Positions 53,829-61,653 of a stretch of 64,000 bases of DNA are shown here, piece after piece (position 1 is the first letter of the stretch; each line of letters starts with the position of its first letter). The position numbers were made by a program, and so were the translations under genes. Source of the stretch: Kitasatospora gansuensis. Its GTDB lineage: Bacteria > Actinomycetota > Actinomycetes > Streptomycetales > Streptomycetaceae. Where the stretch lies: assembly GCF_014203705.1 (NCBI RefSeq), contig NZ_JACHJR010000001.1, positions 7,750,001 through 7,814,000 of the forward strand, read 5' to 3'. The notes below the pieces were generated by a model that was not told where the DNA came from, did not search any database, and worked only from the letters and a program-made list of their open reading frames with translations.

Positions 53829-54817
53829 GCGGCCACCGCCTCGGAGCCGGACTTCTTGCCCAGCTCGGCGGCGATGCTGTCGCCGAGCCCGTTGCCGGCG
53901 GAGGACTCCGGGGCCCGGTAACGCTTGATCAGATGTGCCACCCACCAGCCGGCCCCGCGCAGTCCACAGACCACGGTGACCGCGAAGAAGAGCGTGTAGA
54001 CCACGTTGAACACCATCAGTACGCCGTAGGTCATGGCGACCCAGGAGCCGAACATGAACTGGTTCTTGGCCTTGGAGGGCGTGGTGCCCGGGTCGCTGAT
54101 CATGTAGTTGGTGAACAGCACGAACGCGACGCCGCTCATCGGGCCGAGCGCGTTGAAGATCGCCACGTCCCAGATCCAGTGCCGCAGCAGGGCCTGGATC
54201 ACGAAGCCGCCGAGCCAGCCGACGATCAGCGCGACCTTCTTGGTCAGCATCGCGTTGATCACGGTGCCGGAGGTGACGATGATCAGCGGGATGGCCACCC
54301 GGAAGAAGGTGTTGGCGTTCTCGGTGAACTCGTACGGCGGCGCGATGCTGACCCAGGAGCCGAAGCAGACCAGGCTCATGGTGATGCCGAAGTTGGACGG
54401 GTTCATGAAGTGCCGCATCCGGCCGGCCACCGGGGCCTGCAGGGCGTGCTTGCCGGCCACCCCGACCACCGTGCCGAAGATCACCGGCAGGATCTGGTCG
54501 TTGGCGTAGAGCAGCATGTTCACCGCGAGCGCGGTGATGTGCGAGGGCAGCAGGAACTCGTACAGGCCGCGCATCCCGTTGCCGCGGAAGCGCGAAGTGC
54601 GCTTCTGCGCCCAGGCGCTGAGCACCTCGAAGGAGAGCTCGGTGGTGTACGCGGTGCCCACCGCGATGAACGGCCAGAGCCAGGGCTGCTCGAAGCCGAG
54701 CAGGGTGTAGCCGAAGGCGTTGAAGATCGAGATCGAGATGGCGAAGTTCCGCAGCGCGAGGTAGCGCGGGTCCTTCGCGGCCGGGGCGGCGGGGGTCGGC
54801 AGGGCGACGGTACTCAT
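53825..54817 (-). CDS. Enediyne core protein E5 (UnbU), membrane protein
   Basis: Integral membrane protein of 330 aa, member of the UnbU family found in enediyne cassettes; molecular role unknown. It has about seven hydrophobic segments with conserved stretches such as NAFGYTLLGFEQPWLWPFIAVGTAYTTEL, GKHALQAPVAGRMRHFMNPSNFGI and TNYMISDPGTTPSKAKNQ, the last resembling RnfD/NqrB-type flavin-attachment regions. It overlaps E4 upstream and E downstream by four bases each (ATGA), so the three are translated as one unit. Confidence 0.94.
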   Translation of the reverse strand: MSTVALPTPAAPAAKDPRYLALRNFAISISIFNAFGYTLLGFEQPWLWPFIAVGTAYTTELSFEVLSAWAQKRTSRFRGNGMRGLYEFLLPSHITALAVNMLLYANDQILPVIFGTVVGVAGKHALQAPVAGRMRHFMNPSNFGITMSLVCFGSWVSIAPPYEFTENANTFFRVAIPLIIVTSGTVINAMLTKKVALIVGWLGGFVIQALLRHWIWDVAIFNALGPMSGVAFVLFTNYMISDPGTTPSKAKNQFMFGSWVAMTYGVLMVFNVVYTLFFAVTVVCGLRGAGWWVAHLIKRYRAPESSAGNGLGDSIAAELGKKSGSEAVAA

Positions 54818-56790
54818 CGGCTCGGAACCTCCTGGACGTCACTGGTCAGCTGGAGCGAGTGCGTTCCGGGCTTCAACTGCAGGTCCTTCATCTGCAGTTG
54901 ACCGGAGGCGTCCCGCCAGCAGAGCTCCACGTCGACCGGGCCCTGGTAGTCGGCGAGACCGAAGTGCACCTCGAAGCTGCGGAAGCCGCCGTGGCCGCTG
55001 CCGCCGTCGAGCTGGGAGATCTGGGTGCCCCGGGGCGTGGTGACCTTGACGGTGGCGTTGTAGGCCGGGCTGCCGGTGTTGACCAGACCCTGGCCCGCAC
55101 CCTCGGTGCCGGTCGGCCGGTACAGCCGCAGGTCGAGGTGATTGCCGGGCCGCGGCGCCTGGTTGGCGTAGAACGCGGGCGGGCCCCACTGGCGGGCGAC
55201 CGCGAAGTCCAGCAGGCCGCTGCCGGTGGTGTCACCGGTCGCGATGGCGCGGGTGGGGGTGGGCACCGCGAGCCCGAGCTCCTTGCTGATGTTGGCGTAG
55301 GTGCCGCTCGGGGTCTTGGCGTAGAAGGCCAGCACGTCGTCGCCGGCCAGGTCGTCCCCGGGCTGGACGTTGGGCCACATCCGGGGGTTGGAGAGCAGGT
55401 CGTCGTTGGTCATGGCCATCTCCTGCAGCCACGGCCACCGGTCGATGTTGCCCTTCACGAAGCCGTCGGCCTGCAGGATCGCCAGGTCGCCGTCGTTGCG
55501 GAAGTCGGCCATCTTGGTGTCCCAGCCCCAACCGGTCCAGGCCACCCCGTGCTCGCGCGCCTCCTGGGTGAACGGCGCGATGTCCTGCTCCAGCTTCTCC
55601 TTCATCTCGTCGTTGTTCTTCGCCTGGTTGATCCAGAGGAAGTTGGACTCCTCCAGGCCCCAGGCGGCGGTGATGTTGCTGACCATGATGTCGAAGCTGC
55701 CGTTGTGGTTGACGTCGGCGAAGTCGACGCCCATGCCCTTGAACGAACCCTTGCCCAGGACGAAGGACTTGGGCGTGGTCGCGTCCCGGCGGCCGGTGGC
55801 CTCGGTGAACGCGATCCGACCCGGCACGGAGCGGTTGTACAGCAGGTGCGCGTGGCCGAAGTCGTTGGCGATGTACAGGTCCGGCAGGCCCTTGCCGGTC
55901 AGGTCGGCGCCGGCGATGGCCAGCGTCCAGCCGGTGGCGGCGTCGAACGGGATGGCGGTCCGCTCCTCGACGAAGAAGGCGTCAGGATCGGTCCCGGTGG
56001 TGGACTTGACCCAGCGCAGCACGTGGTCGCCGCCGGCGTTGCGGGCGCTGGAGAGCGAGTCGTTCATCTGCACGTTGTTGAGGCCGCGCGGGTCCAGCAC
56101 GTCGGAGTCGGGGAAGTAGTTCCCGATCACGATGTCCGGGTGGCCGTCGCCGTCCAGGTCGCCCACGTAGGCCGCGTCGGTGTTCCAGCGCGGGCCGTGG
56201 TACTTGCCGTCCAGCGACTGCGAGGGCACCACCTCGCGCGGCGTGTAGCTGTCCGCGGCGGGACCGGTGGCGTCGGAGTTCGCCAGGAAGAGGACCGGGG
56301 TGCGCCCCCAGTAGGTGGCCAGCAGGTCCATCCGGCCGTCGGCGTTGAAGTCGCCGGGAGTGCAGCCGGTCGGGGCCATCGCGGCGTCCATCGGCAGCGG
56401 GGCGGCGTTCAGCACGAACGGCGTGAACTTGTCGGCCGGCCGGGCGGTGGGCGTGTACGTCACCACGATCTGGTCGGTCCTGGTGTCGACGATGCACATG
56501 CCGTCGGCCAGGCCGTGCCCGGTGAGGTCGTTGATGGCGATGCCGGCGCCGACCGAGGAGACCCAGGAGCGGATTTTCTCGTACGAGGGGTTCACCGTAC
56601 GGACCGTGTTCATCTTCTGGGACTCGTACCCGGGCGGGAAGGCGATCGGCATCTCCTGGAACTTGTACTGCGTGGCGACCTCGTCGCCCCCGGCCACGGC
56701 GACCGAGCTCCGGACGGCGATGAACAGTGATGCGGTCACCACCACCGTCACCACTCCCGGAATGAGTCTACGAATTCGCTCGCGATACAA
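54814..56790 (-). CDS. Enediyne core protein E4 (UnbV, FG-GAP/ASPIC)
   Basis: Exported or membrane-anchored protein of 658 aa, first gene of the synthase operon; conserved in enediyne loci, role unknown. An N-terminal hydrophobic helix (VVTVVVTASLFIAV) is followed by FG-GAP/VCBS calcium-loop repeats (DFNADGRMDLLATYWG, DLDGDGHPDIVIGNY, DLTGKGLPDLYIAND, DVNHNGSFDIMVSN) forming a beta-propeller, then an ASPIC/UnbV C-terminal part (ISQLDGGSGHGGFRSFEVHFGL). The start is TTG at 56790, supported by GGAGAGG six or seven bases before it. An in-frame TTG at 56832 (672 aa) lacks a ribosome binding site. Confidence 0.93.
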   Translation of the reverse strand: MYRERIRRLIPGVVTVVVTASLFIAVRSSVAVAGGDEVATQYKFQEMPIAFPPGYESQKMNTVRTVNPSYEKIRSWVSSVGAGIAINDLTGHGLADGMCIVDTRTDQIVVTYTPTARPADKFTPFVLNAAPLPMDAAMAPTGCTPGDFNADGRMDLLATYWGRTPVLFLANSDATGPAADSYTPREVVPSQSLDGKYHGPRWNTDAAYVGDLDGDGHPDIVIGNYFPDSDVLDPRGLNNVQMNDSLSSARNAGGDHVLRWVKSTTGTDPDAFFVEERTAIPFDAATGWTLAIAGADLTGKGLPDLYIANDFGHAHLLYNRSVPGRIAFTEATGRRDATTPKSFVLGKGSFKGMGVDFADVNHNGSFDIMVSNITAAWGLEESNFLWINQAKNNDEMKEKLEQDIAPFTQEAREHGVAWTGWGWDTKMADFRNDGDLAILQADGFVKGNIDRWPWLQEMAMTNDDLLSNPRMWPNVQPGDDLAGDDVLAFYAKTPSGTYANISKELGLAVPTPTRAIATGDTTGSGLLDFAVARQWGPPAFYANQAPRPGNHLDLRLYRPTGTEGAGQGLVNTGSPAYNATVKVTTPRGTQISQLDGGSGHGGFRSFEVHFGLADYQGPVDVELCWRDASGQLQMKDLQLKPGTHSLQLTSDVQEVPSR

Positions 56791-56919
56791 GACGTTCCCC
56801 TCTCCGTGCAGGTATCCGCACAGTAATAACAATGTGATGGATGGTCGGCTGGAGTTTGCTGGTCAACCCCTTTTGTAGGCGGCTTGGTTTTTGAGCATGG
56901 GTCACCTTTTGCGGTCCCG

Positions 56920-56936
56920 CTTCTCTCATGTTGCCC
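56920..56936 (-). promoter_or_regulatory. Weak sixth copy of the shared box, before E4
   Basis: On the minus strand GGGCAACATGAGAGAAG matches the consensus in 12 of 17 positions, with CATGCT 37 bases from its start. It would drive the E4-E5-E-E10-E6 operon with a leader of about 80 bases from the predicted start site to the TTG. It is back to back with copy 5. The rest of the 264-base gap shows an AT-richer stretch (56821-56840) and no gene. Confidence 0.4.
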
Positions 56937-56960
56937 ACCGCCCCGAGCGGGTAGGCGGGA

Positions 56961-57004
56961 GGGCACGTTCGGAGAAGACAGCAGGACGGGGCGGCTGTGA
57001 AGCT
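56961..57004 (+). promoter_or_regulatory. Shared promoter box, copy 5 (before the GMC gene)
   Basis: GGGCACGTTCGGAGAAG (56961-56977), nearly identical to the E3 copy 12.6 kb away. A GAAGCT at 56999-57004 is the best -10 at the expected offset, weaker than at the other copies. The GMC start codon is 77 bases after the box. Confidence 0.65.
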
Positions 57005-57054
57005 CTGGAAGAGAAGACCTCCCCTATCGGATTCCGCGACCCCGAGGATGTTCC

Positions 57055-58602
57055 ATGACAGAGGTTTATGACGACGTCGTTGTCGGATCGGGCTCGGCCG
57101 GCGCGGCGATCGCCGCCCGGCTCAGTGAGGACCCCTCGCGCCGGGTGCTGCTGCTGGAGGCGGGGCCGGACTTTGCCGACGTGGGCGCCCTCCCGGACGA
57201 CATCCGGGACGGCAGCGCGATGTCGCTGAGCGCGCACGACTGGAAGTTCCGGGCGGAGATCAGTGACGGCCGGCGGATCCTCTTTCCCCGTGGAAAGGTC
57301 TCCGGCGGATCATCTTCGGTCGGCGCCACCATCGCCCTGCGGGGCGTTCCGGAGAATTTCGAGGAATGGGCCGGTGCGGGCAATTCCGAATGGTCCTGGT
57401 CGGACGTCCTGCCGTATTACCGGAAGCTGGAGGACGACCTCGACCTCGGGGGCGACGAGATTCACGGGAAGGGTGGTCCGGTACCGGTACGGCGCTGGCG
57501 CCCGGAGGAGCTGACGGAGGTTCAGAAGTCCTTCGTGGACGCCAGCCTGGCGGCGGGCTTTCCCGAGGTGACCGACCACAACAACCCCACGGCCACCGGA
57601 ATCGGCCCGATTCCGTCCAACCGCAGGGACACCGAGGTCCGGATCAGCGCCTCGCTGGCGTACCTGACCCCGGAGGTCCGCGACCGGGCCAACCTGACCG
57701 TGCGGGCCGGCGTGCTGGTGCACCGGGTGCTGTTCGAGGGGACCCGCGCGGTGGGTCTCGAGGTGTCCGCGGGCGGGGCGGCCGAGCAGGTCCGGGCGCA
57801 CCGGGTGATCCTGTCCGCCGGGGCGGTCAACTCGCCCACCATCCTGATGCGTTCGGGCATCGGCCCGGCCGAGGACCTGCGGCGGCTCGGCATCGACGTC
57901 CTGCTGGACAGCCCGGGTGTCGGCGAGAACCTGATCGACCACCCGCGCACCGGCATCTTCATGAAGCCGGCCCCCGGGGCGATCGAGCGCACCGACCCGT
58001 TCCTGCAGACCATGGTGCGGACCACCGCGAAGGGCTCCACCCACTTCAACGACCTGCAGTACTACATGGTCAACCACTTCGACCTGACCATGTTCCCCGA
58101 CCTGCAGATGCTGGCCGGTGGCAACGTGATCCTCGGCGTCATGGTGGTGGACCAGAAGCCGGAGTCCCGCGGCCGGCTGCGGCTGAACTCCACCGACCCG
58201 GCGGCCGGGCCCGACATCGACCTGAACTTCCTGGCCACCGAGCGCGACCTGCAGAAGCTGGTCGACGCGGTGCGGACCTGCTGGGAGCTGGTCAGCCACC
58301 CGGGGATCGCCGGCCGGGGCGACGGCTTCATCGTGCTGAACGACCAGCTGATCGACAACGACGACATGGTCCGCCAGTACGTCCGGCTGAGCCTGGACAG
58401 CGCCTACCACCCGGTCGGCACGGCCCGGATGGGGTCGGCCTCGGACGAGGGCGCGGTGGTCGACCAGTACCTGCGGGTGCACGGCACCGAGGGCCTCTAC
58501 CTGGCCGACGCCTCGGTGATGCCGAGCATCGTCAACTGCAACACCAATCTGACCTCGACCATGATCGGCGAGCGACTCGCCGACTGGCTACGCGCCGGCT
58601 GA
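57055..58602 (+). CDS. GMC-family flavoprotein oxidoreductase
   Basis: FAD-dependent alcohol oxidase or dehydrogenase of 515 aa. The Rossmann FAD motif GSGSAG is at 11-16 with Glu35 (LLLEAGP) for the ribose. The GMC signature region follows (FPRGKVSGGSSSVGATIALRG), with a second signature in RVILSAGAVNSPTILMRSGIG. The catalytic pair is His452 (SAYHPVGTARMG) and an Asn near 496. No signal peptide. It has the shared promoter box and is divergent from the enediyne operon, so it is probably a tailoring oxidase of this pathway. GAGG eight bases before the ATG supports the start. Confidence 0.93.
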   Translation: MTEVYDDVVVGSGSAGAAIAARLSEDPSRRVLLLEAGPDFADVGALPDDIRDGSAMSLSAHDWKFRAEISDGRRILFPRGKVSGGSSSVGATIALRGVPENFEEWAGAGNSEWSWSDVLPYYRKLEDDLDLGGDEIHGKGGPVPVRRWRPEELTEVQKSFVDASLAAGFPEVTDHNNPTATGIGPIPSNRRDTEVRISASLAYLTPEVRDRANLTVRAGVLVHRVLFEGTRAVGLEVSAGGAAEQVRAHRVILSAGAVNSPTILMRSGIGPAEDLRRLGIDVLLDSPGVGENLIDHPRTGIFMKPAPGAIERTDPFLQTMVRTTAKGSTHFNDLQYYMVNHFDLTMFPDLQMLAGGNVILGVMVVDQKPESRGRLRLNSTDPAAGPDIDLNFLATERDLQKLVDAVRTCWELVSHPGIAGRGDGFIVLNDQLIDNDDMVRQYVRLSLDSAYHPVGTARMGSASDEGAVVDQYLRVHGTEGLYLADASVMPSIVNCNTNLTSTMIGERLADWLRAG

Positions 58603-58641
58603 GACCGGTTCAACTGTCCTACAAGTCAGGAGACCGAGCTG

Positions 58642-59349
58642 ATGGACCTGCCCATGCCCAGGGTCGCCACCCGCGAGGAGTGGCTCCAAGCACGCAAGGA
58701 ACTGCTGGAGAAGGAGAAGCAGCTCACCCGGCTGCACGACGAGGTGGTCGCCGCCCGTCCCGAGCTGCCGATGGTCAAGGTGGACAAGGAGTACGTCTTC
58801 CACGGCCCGCAGGGTGAGCTCTCGCTGCCGGACCTGTTCGAGGGGCGGCGGCAGCTGATCGTCCGTCACTTCATGTTCGGCCCGGACCAGGAGGAGGGGT
58901 GCATCGGCTGCTCGATGCAGGCGGACTCGGTCGGCCACCTCTCCCACATCAACGCCCGCGACACCACGTTCGTGATGGTGTCGCGGGGACAACTGCCCAA
59001 ACTGGAGGCGTTCAAGGCCCGGATGGGCTGGACCATCCCGTGGTACTCCTCCTTCGGTTCGGACTTCAACGTGGACTACCACGTCACCACCGACCAGGGT
59101 GAACTGCCGGGCGTGAGCGTCTTCATGACCGACGGGACGGACGTCTTCCACACCTACTCGATCTACGACCGGGGAGGTGACATCTTCAAGAACTTCTACA
59201 ACTACCTCGACCTGACCCCGCTCGGCCGGCAGGAGGCCCAGCTGGAGCAGCCGTGGGACTGGTGGCGGCACCACGACAAGTACGGCGACGAGAACGCCGC
59301 GACCGCCGGGGTGAACTGGTGGAACCGCACCGACAAGTTCGCCACCTGA
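58642..59349 (+). CDS. DUF899 thioredoxin-like protein
   Basis: Soluble 235-aa protein of the DUF899 family, a thioredoxin-fold group of unknown function. The N-terminal helix is PRVATREEWLQARKELLEKEK, and the redox-type motif EEGCIGCSMQAD holds two cysteines three apart. It ends in the family's Trp-rich WDWWRHHDKYG. It is the second gene of the GMC operon (39-base gap with AGGAG). A thiol-redox or protective role for a reactive product is possible but not shown. Confidence 0.88.
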   Translation: MDLPMPRVATREEWLQARKELLEKEKQLTRLHDEVVAARPELPMVKVDKEYVFHGPQGELSLPDLFEGRRQLIVRHFMFGPDQEEGCIGCSMQADSVGHLSHINARDTTFVMVSRGQLPKLEAFKARMGWTIPWYSSFGSDFNVDYHVTTDQGELPGVSVFMTDGTDVFHTYSIYDRGGDIFKNFYNYLDLTPLGRQEAQLEQPWDWWRHHDKYGDENAATAGVNWWNRTDKFAT

Positions 59350-59528
59350 TGACCCGCCACCTCTGGCTGGTCCAGCCACCGGCCCTGGCCGGCGCCGCGC
59401 TGCTGGTGCTGGCCGGGGGCGGGATCGGCTGGCGGGCGCACCAGGCGACGGGCGCGGGGGTGGGGGTGCTGGCCGGGATGGTGGCGGCCGGGGCGCTCGC
59501 CGTGCTGGTGGAGCGGGTGCGGGGGTAG
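59349..59528 (+). CDS. Small membrane protein (59 aa)
   Basis: Tiny hydrophobic protein with two predicted membrane helices (ALAGAALLVLAGGGIGW and GVGVLAGMVAAGALAVLVE) separated by a short polar turn. Its ATG shares a base with the DUF899 stop (TGATG), a strong sign it is real and co-translated. No known family. Confidence 0.7.
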   Translation: MTRHLWLVQPPALAGAALLVLAGGGIGWRAHQATGAGVGVLAGMVAAGALAVLVERVRG

Positions 59529-59540
59529 CGGCGGGCCGGG

Positions 59541-59570
59541 GCCCGGGTGTCGTGGGGACGGCACCCGGGC
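59541..59570 (+). terminator. Terminator after the GMC operon
   Basis: GCCCGGGTG (59541-59549) pairs with CACCCGGGC (59562-59570), a 9-bp GC-rich stem 12 bases after the small membrane-protein gene. The rest of the 151-base gap before the next gene holds only its ribosome binding site. Confidence 0.65.
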
Positions 59571-59679
59571 TTCGGCATGTCCGGGTCCGGTGAACCGCTG
59601 TGCGGCGGTGCGATTCCTTCTGCGGCCGGCCGGGGTCTGTACCCGTACAGCATCGCCGTCGCAGAACGAGGAGCAGTCA

Positions 59680-60429
59680 ATGTCCAACCAGCAGCTGGCC
59701 GGTAGCACCGCCATCGTGACCGGCGCCAGCCGGGGGTTCGGCCGGGCCACCGCGACCGCGCTCGTCAAGGCCGGGGTCGAGGTGGTCGGGGTGTCCAGGG
59801 ACGGTGCCGCGCTGGAGGAGCTCCGCGCCGAGCTCGGCGACGGCTTCGTGCCGGTGGTGGCCGGGGTCACCGACCAGGCGCTGGTGGACCGGCTGATCTA
59901 CACCTACCGGCCGCGCACCCTGGTGCTGAACGCCGGCGCGACCCCGGTGATGGCCCCGATCCAGGAGCAGACCTGGGACAGCTTCCAGGGGAACTGGGAG
60001 GTGGACGTCCAGCAGACCTTCCGCTGGGTGCGGGCGGCGCTGCTGCTGCCGCTGGAGAGCGGCAGTACGGTGATCTCGCTCTCCAGCGGCGCCGTGGTCA
60101 ACGGCTCGCCGCTGAGCGGCGGTTACGCGGGCGCCAAGGCGACGGTCCGGTACATCTCCGCGTACGCGGCGGAGGAGTCGGCCCGGCAGGCGCTGGGCAT
60201 CCGGTTCGTCTCGGTGCTGCCCAGGCTGACGCCGGAGACCGGCCTCGGGGCGGGCGCGGTGCGGGCGTACGCCGACCGGCAGGGGGTGGACGTGCCGACC
60301 TTCCTGGACGCGTTCGGGCCGACCCTGAGCCCGGAGTCGGTGGGCGCGACCCTGCTGGAGCTGGCGGCCGATGACGGTCTGCGGCACCCCGGGTACCTGC
60401 TCGGGCCGCAGGGGCTGAAGCAACTCTGA
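59680..60429 (+). CDS. Short-chain dehydrogenase/reductase
   Basis: Classical SDR of 249 aa. The cofactor motif TGASRGFG is at 13-20; V(S)RDG after the second strand suggests NADP(H). LNAGATPV replaces the usual NNAG, and the catalytic region is SLSSGAVVNGSPLSGGYAGAK with Tyr and Lys four apart. GAGGAG before the ATG supports the start. No shared promoter box is found upstream. It could reduce a ketone in the enediyne pathway or be an unrelated neighbour. Confidence 0.9.
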   Translation: MSNQQLAGSTAIVTGASRGFGRATATALVKAGVEVVGVSRDGAALEELRAELGDGFVPVVAGVTDQALVDRLIYTYRPRTLVLNAGATPVMAPIQEQTWDSFQGNWEVDVQQTFRWVRAALLLPLESGSTVISLSSGAVVNGSPLSGGYAGAKATVRYISAYAAEESARQALGIRFVSVLPRLTPETGLGAGAVRAYADRQGVDVPTFLDAFGPTLSPESVGATLLELAADDGLRHPGYLLGPQGLKQL

Positions 60430-60447
60430 GTCCGGGCGCGGGAGTTG

Positions 60448-61434
60448 TCAGTGGACGGCGGCCTCCTGCGGGTCATGGACGGGCTCCAGCCCGAAGGGCC
60501 GGAACAGCGTCGGGTCCAGGAAACCGGAGATCCGCGCGATCCGGTTCCCGGCCAGGGTGAGCACGGTGACCGAGTGGGCGTGGTGGCGGCCGTCCGGGCC
60601 GAGCCGGTAGAGGCCGAAGGCGGGCTGGCCGTTGGCCCGGGTGGGCGTCAGCCGGTACTGACCGGGGGTGGTGAGCACCTGACTCGCGAAGAACCGGGCC
60701 ACCGTCTCCCGGCCGCGGAACCAGGTCGGGTACGGCGGCATCTCGGCCACCGCGTCGTCGGTCAGCAACGCCAGCAGGGCCTTGATGTCGGCGTTCTCGA
60801 ACGCGTGCAGATAGCCGTCCAGCAGCTCGCGCTGGTCCGGGGCCACGGCGTCGGTGACCTCGTCCTCGGCGGGCGCGAGCCGCTCCAGCTGGCCCCGGGC
60901 CCGCTGGAGCGCGCTCTTGACCGCGGGGACGCTGGTGCCGAGCAGGTCGGCGACCTCCCCGGCGGGCATCGCGAGCACGTCGCGCAGGATCAGCACGGCC
61001 CGCTGACGGGGCGGCAGACACTGGAGCGCGGCGATCAGCGCGAGCCGGAGGCTGCCCCGGGCGGCGACGATGGCGGCCGGGTCGGCGGGCGGCGCGCCCC
61101 GCAGCGCGTCGGGCGCGGGCTGCAGCCAGGGGAACTCCGGCAGCGCGGGAGCCAGCGGGGTCCGCGGCCGTTCGTTCGGGCCCGCGAGGCCGGACGGCAG
61201 CTGCCGGCGGTCGCGGCGCTCCAGCGCGGTCAGGCAGGTGTTGGTGGCGATCCGGTAGAGCCAGGTGCGCAGCGAGGACCGGCCCTCGAACGCGTGGTAC
61301 GAGCGCCAGGCCCGCAGATAGGTCTCCTGCACCAGATCCTCGGCGTCGTGGATCGAGCCGACCATCCGGTAGCAGTGCGCCAGCAGTTCCGTCCGGTACT
61401 GGTCGGAGATCTGCTCGAAGTCCTCAACGATCAT
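60448..61434 (-). CDS. ECF sigma factor with SnoaL-like C-terminal domain
   Basis: RNA polymerase sigma factor of about 328 aa. Region 2 is near residues 10-80 (LLAHCYRMVGSIHDAEDLVQETYLRAWRSYHAF) and region 4 near 140-190 (LPPRQRAVLILRDVLAMPAGEVADLLGTSVPAVKSALQRARGQL). A SnoaL-like domain forms the last third (LDGYLHAFENADIKALLALLTDDAVAEMPPYPTW). The linker contains FPWLQPAPD. Such SnoaL-tailed factors (ECF41/ECF56 type) lack an anti-sigma partner and are often encoded beside AhpD/carboxymuconolactone-decarboxylase and oxidoreductase genes, exactly as here. Start uncertain between 61434 and 61446; neither has a strong ribosome binding site. Confidence 0.9.
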   Translation of the reverse strand: MIVEDFEQISDQYRTELLAHCYRMVGSIHDAEDLVQETYLRAWRSYHAFEGRSSLRTWLYRIATNTCLTALERRDRRQLPSGLAGPNERPRTPLAPALPEFPWLQPAPDALRGAPPADPAAIVAARGSLRLALIAALQCLPPRQRAVLILRDVLAMPAGEVADLLGTSVPAVKSALQRARGQLERLAPAEDEVTDAVAPDQRELLDGYLHAFENADIKALLALLTDDAVAEMPPYPTWFRGRETVARFFASQVLTTPGQYRLTPTRANGQPAFGLYRLGPDGRHHAHSVTVLTLAGNRIARISGFLDPTLFRPFGLEPVHDPQEAAVH

Positions 61435-61653
61435 GCCGTTCAACATACTTGAGAGCGGGGCCGCGGTATGCCGGTTTCGCCACCCCACTGGCATATGCCC
61501 ACTCTTGGGGCCGGTCAAATCGCGGTGGGCGGATGGGTTTTGACGGGCGTTCGGTCCGCTCGAAGAGAGCAATTTAGGAGACAGCGGCCCTGCGTGGCCC
61601 TGGCAGCATCGGGTTGCTCGGGAATGTCCGTCCATGGCGAAGGAGTCACTTCC

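Noticed and set aside
53829..54842. Extension of the PKSE frame by 338 codons upstream of 53828
   Set aside because: The region encodes E5 (UnbU) in another frame. The synthase starts at the ATG overlapping the E5 stop, where the KS domain begins.
61540..61568. TTGACGGGCGTTCGGTCCGC before the AhpD-like gene as another copy of the enediyne promoter box
   Set aside because: It shares GGGC and GTTCGG but needs a two-base gap and lacks the GGAGAAG half.
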